Source: Conidiobolus incongruus B7586
Lineage: Eukaryota > Entomophthoromycota > Entomophthoromycetes > Entomophthorales > Conidiobolaceae
Reading direction: 5' to 3'
Assembly: GCA_000697335.1 (NCBI GenBank)
Contig: JNEM01015462.1
Location: 1-14,006 of the forward strand
Length of the DNA stretch: 14,006 nt
Position 1 is the first letter of the stretch, and every line of letters starts with the position of its first letter. The position numbers and the translations under genes are program-made. Below are positions 8,430 through 14,006 of the stretch, one piece after another. Below the pieces are notes generated by a model. It had not been told where the DNA came from, searched no databases, and worked only from the letters and a program-made list of their open reading frames with translations.

Positions 8430-8461
8430 TGTTTTTGATTTTATAACTCACTTTTACAGGT
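8430..8461 (-). repeat. E1 right outer terminal repeat
   Basis: Core TTTATAACTCAC at 8440-8451. It closes the element before the TA at 8462-8463. Confidence 0.85.
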
Positions 8462-8732
8462 TAATATATATACCATTTAATTATTTCAAAAAAAAAATAA
8501 GTATCAGGCTAAGCATATACTTTAAAAAGACCTAATTTTGGATAATCAAGGCTTTATCAGTTAAATTTGAATTTAAGCAACTATAATTATGATATTAAAT
8601 TAAAAAAAATTATATTTTAACTTATATTGAAATTATTAAACTAGTGAAATTAGCTAAGATAACATTAAATTTATTTTTTTTGAAATTATTTGTTATTAAC
8701 AATATAAATAGTTGTGAATATTTTATTTCCCA

Positions 8733-8771
<39 letters not shown>

Positions 8772-9628
8772 AACGTCATTGAAAAAAGTATATTATTATA
8801 AACTATTAACATTTGATTTGATTTAAAAATTCGCAAAGTTGTAATTTATTCAAAAAATTCTGATACTTTATATCACCGATTACAATTACATTTTCATTAT
8901 TAAAAATTAACAATTTGAACCAGTTCTAAATATTTTTAATTATACCAAAGGATATTATAATTAAAGTTCATAAACATCACTAATGGACTCGAAAGCAGTT
9001 ATTATAAGGTTTATCATTTTAAAGATATGAACTGGCTTTAGGAATATTCAACATTATTAAATTAATAGAAATTCTTTATTTTCAATATAGATTAATAAAT
9101 ATTACCTTATATAATATCAAACCTGAAATAAAAAAGCTAAATATATTATTATCATACTTAATCTAATACAAACAGTTATGATTATATCTTTGCGTTTAAA
9201 AACAAGAGTAAATTTGAATTTGATTATGTCTACATAGTTATTAAAATAAAGCTAAATAATTAAATTTATCTAAAAATCAAATGGATTTAAATAATATTTG
9301 GTTTATAATATTAAATATTTAGTTAACCAAAAAATTTTATATTAGAATAATTACAAATTATATAATCAAAAGTATTTTAAAACTAATAACAATATAATTC
9401 TTAATAATTAATATAGAATTATAAGATTTATTTTCAATTATAAAATTTGATTTTTTTATTTATTTTCCCTTAAATTTTGAAATATTTTAATTTAATTTAA
9501 TTATAATATATTTATTAAATTTATTTTTATATTTAAAATATAATAAAGATATTATACTATTAAATATTTTAGTTAATGATTTAGAAATATTAAAATGTTT
9601 TATAAGTTATATTTAATAAATTGATATT
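8462..9628. other. A+T-rich spacer between Tc1-like copies
   Basis: About 1.17 kb with no recognisable gene, RNA or transposon block. The plus-strand frame at 8644-8826 is low-complexity and crosses a TA microsatellite. The stretch 8860-9230 has somewhat more C and G (for example ACTAATGGACTCGAAAGCAG) and may be unmutated single-copy DNA. Confidence 0.5.
8738..8768. repeat. TA dinucleotide microsatellite
   Basis: An almost uninterrupted AT/TA tract of about 30 bp. Confidence 0.85.
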
Positions 9629-10194
9629 AATATAGAAAAATAATTTATAAAATTAATATTATTTAACTATTATAAATTATATAATTTATTTTTAATTAAT
9701 TCAGCTTATGTTAAACTATATAATTAAATTAAGCTATTAATTAATAATAAAATAATTATTAATATACAATATTAATTTTTACTTAATATATTAAAAATAA
9801 AAATATATTTAAAATAAATCATAAATTTATAAGTTATGGATATAAAAAAATTTAAAACTTAGTATATTTATCCTATTTCTTAGTTTTTTAAGTTTTTTAT
9901 AATATAAAGCCTATTAATACTTTATATTAAAAACAATTAATCTTATTTTAAGCTTATTAAATTTATTTTTAAAACCTATTAAAATTTTAGATTTATAATA
10001 AAACCTGATTTATTTATTAACTAATATTAAAGATATTTAATAAAATTAAAATAAAATATTAAAAAAGTCATTTATAATTATTATTTTGTTATTATTAAAC
10101 TTTTTGGTAATAAAAGCAATAATTTAACAAAGAATACTATCTTATCAGAAACTAGTATTTAATTAATTAAATATATATTATTAAATAATTATTA
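9629..10194 (-). mobile_element. Tc1-like copy E4, right part, cut by mariner copy C
   Basis: Minus-orientation copy of the E1 family. The outer end at about 9629 is eroded. The inner repeat at about 9807 (TTTAAAATAAATCATAAATT) stands 178 bp further in, as in the other copies, and the transposase 3' part follows from 9852. It aligns with E3 13161-13728 until 10193-10194, where the TA target of mariner copy C interrupts it. The expected continuation after 11527 is not clearly recognisable. It is strongly A+T-shifted, so it is an old copy. Confidence 0.72.
9852..10194 (-). pseudogene. Tc1-type transposase remnant of E4, 3' part
   Basis: The C-terminal part of the Tc1-like transposase by alignment with E1 and E3, starting from the stop codon position at 9854-9852. 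The catalytic D and E blocks are no longer legible as protein. It is broken by many substitutions and by the mariner insertion. Confidence 0.65.
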
Positions 10195-10232
10195 CACTGC
10201 ATTTTTAATAATGGGGATTTTTTGCAATTAAA
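10195..10232. repeat. Mariner C left terminal inverted repeat
   Basis: About 38 bp sharing AATAATGGG and a following T run with the opposite end. Corresponding ends are seen at 36 and 2424. Confidence 0.85.
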
Positions 10233-10318
10233 AATAAATAAATATTTGAATATATGATATATAAAAATAAATAAACATTTGAATATATGATATTTAAAAA
10301 TAAATATATAATATAAAT

Positions 10319-11353
10319 TTAATAGTTTCCTTTATTATTAATAACTTTTTGCCATACTTTTGGCAAACTTCTAACACCTAAAAAACAATTCTTTTTATTA
10401 AGGACTGAAATTTGATGTTTCACAAACCAATTAAATTTTCCTGCAGAAATTTTCTTTCCTGGAAGCTGGTTTTTTAATTGCCTAAAGCAATTATAATCAC
10501 ATGGGTTATAATCAAAGGAATATACTAGATGTGGTAGTTCTTTCCAGTTATTTTTAATTAGAAAGTTTTTTACAGCTTTAGATTTATGTATTTTGCAATT
10601 ATCATGCAAAATAATAGGTTTTCTTAAATTATATTAAGAACACCAATTAGAAATATTTTTATTTAAAAAAGCAATATATAGTTTACTATTAATTGATTTT
10701 CCTTCAGGAACAAAATAAGAATAGCATATACCATTATAATCCATTATAATAATTAACATTCACTTATTAACAAAATGCTTATTTAAAGGGATTTGTGGAG
10801 GGGGTTGATTTGGCTTAATCCATCATCTTGATTTGTGTTTTGGTAAAGGATTATACATAAGGATCCAAGATTCATCAATTGCAATTATTTGCTGTAAAAG
10901 TCTAGGCTTCTAGTAATATTTCAATAAGTTTTGTTTAGTAATAGCTACTCTAGCTTTTTTTTAAGCTTTAGTTAAATTATAAGGTACCTATTTTACATTT
11001 TTATTTATTAATTTTAGTTTAAACTTTAAAGTATATAAAATACTTGTAAGACTATTATTAAAGTACTTAGATAGTTCTTTAGCTGAAATAAAAAGGTGCT
11101 TTTCAATATATTTTTTCACTTTATTTACAATTGAAAGAGTGACAGTTGAAGTTAGTCTTCTAGATTTTAGCAGGTTTTGAATAGTTTCTCTTCTAGCCTT
11201 AAAATAATTTACCCAGCAATAAATTGTTGATTTAGATAATGCTTCATTACCAAAAGCTGCTTGTAAATTTTAAATATTTTTAGAGGGTTTATGGTTAAGT
11301 TTTACTAATACCAAAATAAAAGACTTTTGATGATCACTATTTAGTTTAAACAT
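10319..11353 (-). pseudogene. Mariner (DD34D) transposase, full-length frame with 7 stops (copy C)
   Basis: The transposase catalyses TA-targeted cut-and-paste. The frame runs from ATG at 11353 to TAA at 10321-10319: exactly 345 codons (344 residues, against 345 in Mos1), with no frameshift. N-terminal HTH part: SKSTIYCWVNYFKARRETIQ. WVPHL-like motif: stop-VPYNLTKA. Catalytic residues: D160 (IDESW), D251 (HDNCKIHKS) and D286 (YSFDYNPCDY), spaced 90 and 34 apart as in mariner. Seven internal stops: TAA at 11272-11270, then TAG in K.VPYN, TAA in TKA.KK, TAG in KYY.KPR, TGA in SR.WIKP, TGA in VNK.MLI, TAA in CS.YNL. Each is one transition from Trp or Gln. All three aspartates survive. Confidence 0.92.
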
Positions 11354-11489
11354 AATTAAATTAAACAACCAATTTTAAAAAGTTAATTTTTTAATCAAAA
11401 AAACTAATATATATATATTAAAAATATATAATTTCCTATTAACTTTGTATATATTTATTCATTTCAAACTAATAATATGTTTGAAAAAT

Positions 11490-11527
11490 CAGAAATTAAA
11501 AAATTTCCCATTATTTCAAATTCAAGG
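11490..11527. repeat. Mariner C right terminal inverted repeat
   Basis: Ends CCCATTATTTCAAATTCAAG-G before TA and is inverted to 10195-10232. A related word, AATTTCCTATTAA, occurs about 60 bp inside (near 11431-11443) and may be a subterminal repeat. Confidence 0.82.
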
Positions 11528-11750
11528 TAATATTGATAAATAATTTAAAAATAATTTAATATTACTTAGTATTATTTATTTTATTAATTAATCAAAATAG
11601 TTTTATCTAATAATAATATATTTTATACAGTTATAACTAACTTAATATTTTATTACTAAATAAAAAAATATAATATTGATAATTTATTTTTTATTTATTT
11701 AAAATTTTAAATATTTGATTTAATTTATTAAATATGATTCTATTTTATTA
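11528..11750. other. A+T-rich sequence after mariner copy C
   Basis: If copy C simply split E4, the rest of E4 should begin here. Some words (for example around 11620-11660) loosely resemble the E3 continuation, but no convincing alignment can be made by eye. It holds no gene. Confidence 0.4.
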
Positions 11751-12280
11751 AATAAAATAAATATATTTGAATTTATCTTAATTAGTATTATTTTAACTTT
11801 AATAATAATATTAACATATTTATATAATTCTATTATATTTATTTTTTAATTAAAGTTTTATTTTAATTTATAAAGAAAATAAATTTTAATATATATTGGC
11901 CTATAAAAGTATGTTATAAAATTATAATTATATATATTTTTATTAATAATTTTATTAATTCTGAATTAAGTCAATTTATATTGAATATTATATCAAATTT
12001 ATATCTTTTATATATAATAAAATAAATATATTTGAATTTATCTTAATTAGTTTTATTTTAACTTTAATAATAATATTAACATATTTATATAATTCTATTA
12101 TATTTATTTTTTAATTAAAGTTTTATTTTAATTTATAAAGAAAATAAATTTTAATATATATTGGCCTATAAAAGTATGTTATAAAATTATAATTATATAT
12201 ATTTTTATTAATAATTTTATTAATTCTGAATTAAGTCAATTTATATTGAATATTATATCAAATTTATATCTTTTATATAT
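11751..12280. repeat. Tandem duplication, two 265-bp units
   Basis: Units 11751-12015 and 12016-12280 are identical by eye except for one base (A at 11787, T at 12052). The word AATAAAATAAAT stands at 11751, 12016 and again at 12281, so the duplication is bounded by 12-bp direct repeats. Each unit contains one copy of the outer end of a Tc1-like element (GGCCTATAAAAGTATGTTAT at about 11899 and 12164). Confidence 0.88.
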
Positions 12281-13160
12281 AATAAAATAAATTTAATTAA
12301 ATTATATTAACTTTTAATTGATATAATAAAATTTAAAATTTATTTAAAATAAATAATAAATTTGTGTATTTTGGTTATAAAAGAAAATTTACACTTAATA
12401 TATTTATTTTTTGCTTTTTTAGCTTTCTTAAGTTTATTATGTATAAGGTTAATTAACTTCTTATATTAAGAAAGATTAATTTTATTTTAAGTTTCTTAAA
12501 TATATTCTTGAATCTTATTTAAATTCTTTGTTAGTAAAAAAGTTTAAATTATTCTTTTAATTAATCCTAAAGATATTTAATTAAATTATAAATAAAAAAT
12601 TAAAAAGATTATTCTATTATTTTTAAATAATTTGGTAATAGAAATAATATAATAAAAGATATTATCTTATTGGAAAATAATATCTGATTTGTTTGACTTA
12701 TTTTATTCAATAGTTTTTTTTAATTTATTATTTATAACTATTTAATATATCTTATTATTTATTCCTTTATTAACTATATAAAAGTATTTTATATTAAAAG
12801 TAAATATATATTCCTAAATTATAATTAAATTATAATTATAATTTTAGGTTAAAATATAATAATGATTATAAAGTAATTATTTGTCTTTTTTGAAATATCT
12901 GGCTTTTTAATCAAATTTATTAAAATTATTTTTATTTTAATAAATTAAATAGCCTAACTCTAATTAAATTTAATTTAGCTATATTAGTGATATATAAACT
13001 CCTATTTAACTTTATAATTAGACTTTTTTAATTAAAAGTGTTTTTTCTCAAAATATAAATGATATTTTTATATAACCTTATAATTTTTTTTATGTTTTTA
13101 TAATAATATTATATTTATTTATATTAACTAGTCTATAAATATATTTTTTATTATATATTA
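12164..13160 (-). mobile_element. Tc1-like copy E2, interrupted by copy E3
   Basis: Minus-orientation copy of the E1 family. The outer end is at 12164 (duplicated at 11899), with the inner repeat exactly 178 bp further, at 12342 (ATTTAAAATAAATAATAAAT). Transposase remnant follows from 12389 and can be matched with the E1 complement up to TTTTTTATTATATATTA at 13160, where E3 begins. The missing left part should resume beyond the end of E3, outside the window. It is more A+T-shifted than E3, so it is older. Confidence 0.8.
12389..13160 (-). pseudogene. Tc1-type transposase remnant of E2
   Basis: Aligns with the E1 transposase from its stop codon position (12391-12389) to about the middle of the gene. 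The catalytic domain is present in outline only, because stops and substitutions are frequent. The N-terminal part is separated by the E3 insertion. Confidence 0.7.
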
Positions 13161-14006
13161 ACCTATAAAAAGAAGTTATAAAATTAAAAACTCTTATATT
13201 TTTATTAATCACTTGATTAATATTTAATATAATAAACTTAAATTAGATTATTAAAAGCAATTAGATTTATTAACAGTATATATCATTAAATGATAATATT
13301 TAGTTATTAATTGGTTAAAATAAAAATCATTAAATTCAACCTAAAATAAGTTATAAATTTGTAAGTTTTTGGTGATAAAAAAAATTAATACTTAATATAT
13401 TTATCTTTAACTTTTCTAACTTTTTTAAGTTTATAGGGTATAGAGTTAATTAACTTCTTATAATAAAAAAGGTAAATTTTATTCTATACCTCTTAATTAT
13501 ATTTTTAAAGCTAATTTAAATTTTTTACTGGGGGGAAAGCTTTAATAGCTTTTTTTAACTAATTCTAAAGGTATTTAATTAGGTCAAGGTTAAAAAATTA
13601 AAAAGGCTATTTTATAACTATTATCTTATTATTTTTAAGCCATTTAATAATAAAAGCTATAATATAACAAGAAGTATTATCTTGCTGGAAAATAATATTA
13701 AATTTGTTTAACTTATATTATTTAATAGTTTTTTTAATTTATTTTTTAAAATACTTTGGTATATTTTAATATTAATTCCTCTATTAATATTATAAAGATT
13801 TTTTATATTTAAAAACAATATATATCCCTAAATAATAATTAACTTATCATTGTATTTTTAGGTAAAATTAATATAATGGTTATAAAATAATTTTATATTT
13901 TTTTAAAGTATTTAACTTTTTTATTAAATCTACTAAAATATATTTTTATTTTATTAAACTAAATAACCTTATTTTAATTAATTTTAGTTTAATATTAATG
14001 ATGACA
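13161..14006 (-). mobile_element. Tc1-like copy E3, cut by the window end
   Basis: Starts ACCTATAAAAAGAAGTTATA after a TA at 13159-13160. The inner repeat (ACCTAAAATAAGTTATAAAT) starts at 13339, again 178 bp inside. It retains C/G tracts such as CTGGGGGGAAAG that are eroded in E2 and E4, making it one of the younger copies. About 700 bp of the expected 1.56 kb lie outside the window. Confidence 0.83.
13385..14006 (-). pseudogene. Tc1-type transposase remnant of E3, 3' part
   Basis: From the stop codon position 13387-13385 upward, it matches the E1 transposase. On the minus strand near 13560-13640 it keeps the family motif in eroded form: W at TAG, then PF, a stop at Gln, FFNLDLIKYL, a stop at Trp and, further on, LKKA. 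Catalytic E is changed to K, as in E1. It is non-functional and incomplete in this window. Confidence 0.75.

Larger units (their letters stand above)
6898..8461 (+). mobile_element. Tc1-like element E1, full length, decayed, doubled (IR/DR) ends
   Basis: A 1564-bp element flanked by TA at 6896-6897 and 8462-8463. The outer terminal repeat starts ACTTGCAAAAGTGAGTCAT on the left and, inverted, ACCTGTAAAAGTGAGTTAT on the right. About 180 bp inside each end is a second copy of the same motif (core GTGAGTTATAAA), giving the inverted/direct repeat layout known from Sleeping Beauty-type Tc1 elements. Between the inner repeats lies a Tc1 transposase remnant. It is the most complete of four copies of this family in the window and the reference for E2, E3 and E4. 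Confidence 0.88.
10195..11527 (-). mobile_element. Mariner element copy C, best preserved, 1333 bp
   Basis: Flanked by TA at 10193-10194 and 11528-11529. The left end, CACTGCATTTTTAATAATGG, and the inverted right end, CCTTGAATTTGAAATAATGG, form terminal inverted repeats of about 38 bp. Its size and a single transposase gene in between are standard for mariner. It interrupts Tc1-like copy E4 and keeps many more C and G than copies A and B, so it looks like the youngest mariner insertion here or the one least exposed to mutation. Confidence 0.92.

Noticed and set aside
8644-8826. 60-codon plus-strand frame
   Set aside because: Low-complexity frame running through a TA microsatellite; no support as a gene.
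1-14006. Mitochondrial or plastid origin because of the extreme A+T content
   Set aside because: A split nuclear-type gene with 12 short spliceosomal introns and TA-targeting cut-and-paste transposons point to nuclear DNA.
1-14006. CRISPR arrays, tRNA or rRNA genes, bacterial operons
   Set aside because: No regularly spaced repeats, no tRNA-like folds with a T-loop motif, and no rRNA cores were seen on either strand.

Overview
This window looks like nuclear DNA of a fungus, or a fungus-like eukaryote with very short introns. It is one small protein-coding locus between long, extremely A+T-rich blocks of decayed DNA transposons. The clues are a split gene with twelve introns of about 40-56 nt, a eukaryote-specific mitochondrial DnaJ family (DNAJC11), and transposon copies whose damage is mostly C-to-T and G-to-A, much of it CA to TA or TG to TA. 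That is the pattern of repeat-induced point mutation (RIP) or a similar cytosine-deaminating process. The gene product reads more like non-Pezizomycotina relatives, but this placement is inference.

Layout. 36-2424: two inverted copies of one mariner element (A on -, B on +), facing each other across 243 bp. 2425-3406: A+T-rich single-copy sequence with a short G+C-richer island at about 3150-3245. 3407-5802 (-): a 13-exon DNAJC11-like gene of about 599 codons, recognisable end to end but carrying six in-frame stop codons, a one-base frameshift and a changed splice donor, so probably a recent pseudogene. 5803-6897: upstream A+T-rich spacer. 6898-8461 (+): a complete but decayed Tc1-like element (E1) with doubled terminal repeats. 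8462-9628: A+T-rich spacer with a TA microsatellite. 9629-10194: a partial copy of the Tc1-like family (E4) cut by mariner copy C at 10195-11527 (-), the best preserved mariner. 11751-12280: a nearly perfect 265-bp tandem duplication carrying the end of a third Tc1-like copy (E2, to 13160), which is itself interrupted by a fourth copy (E3, 13161 to the window end).

How it fits together. No operon or pathway is present. The biology is genome defence and decay: two families of Tc1/mariner transposons, seven copies in all, nested in each other and eroded by transitions. The same kind of change (CAA/CAG to TAA/TAG) seems to have reached the single-copy gene lying between them. If real, the DNAJC11-like gene has been lost by mutation leaking from neighbouring repeats. 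A reassigned code (TAA/TAG as glutamine) is the main alternative. The TAA TAA at the family's normal C-terminus argues against it.
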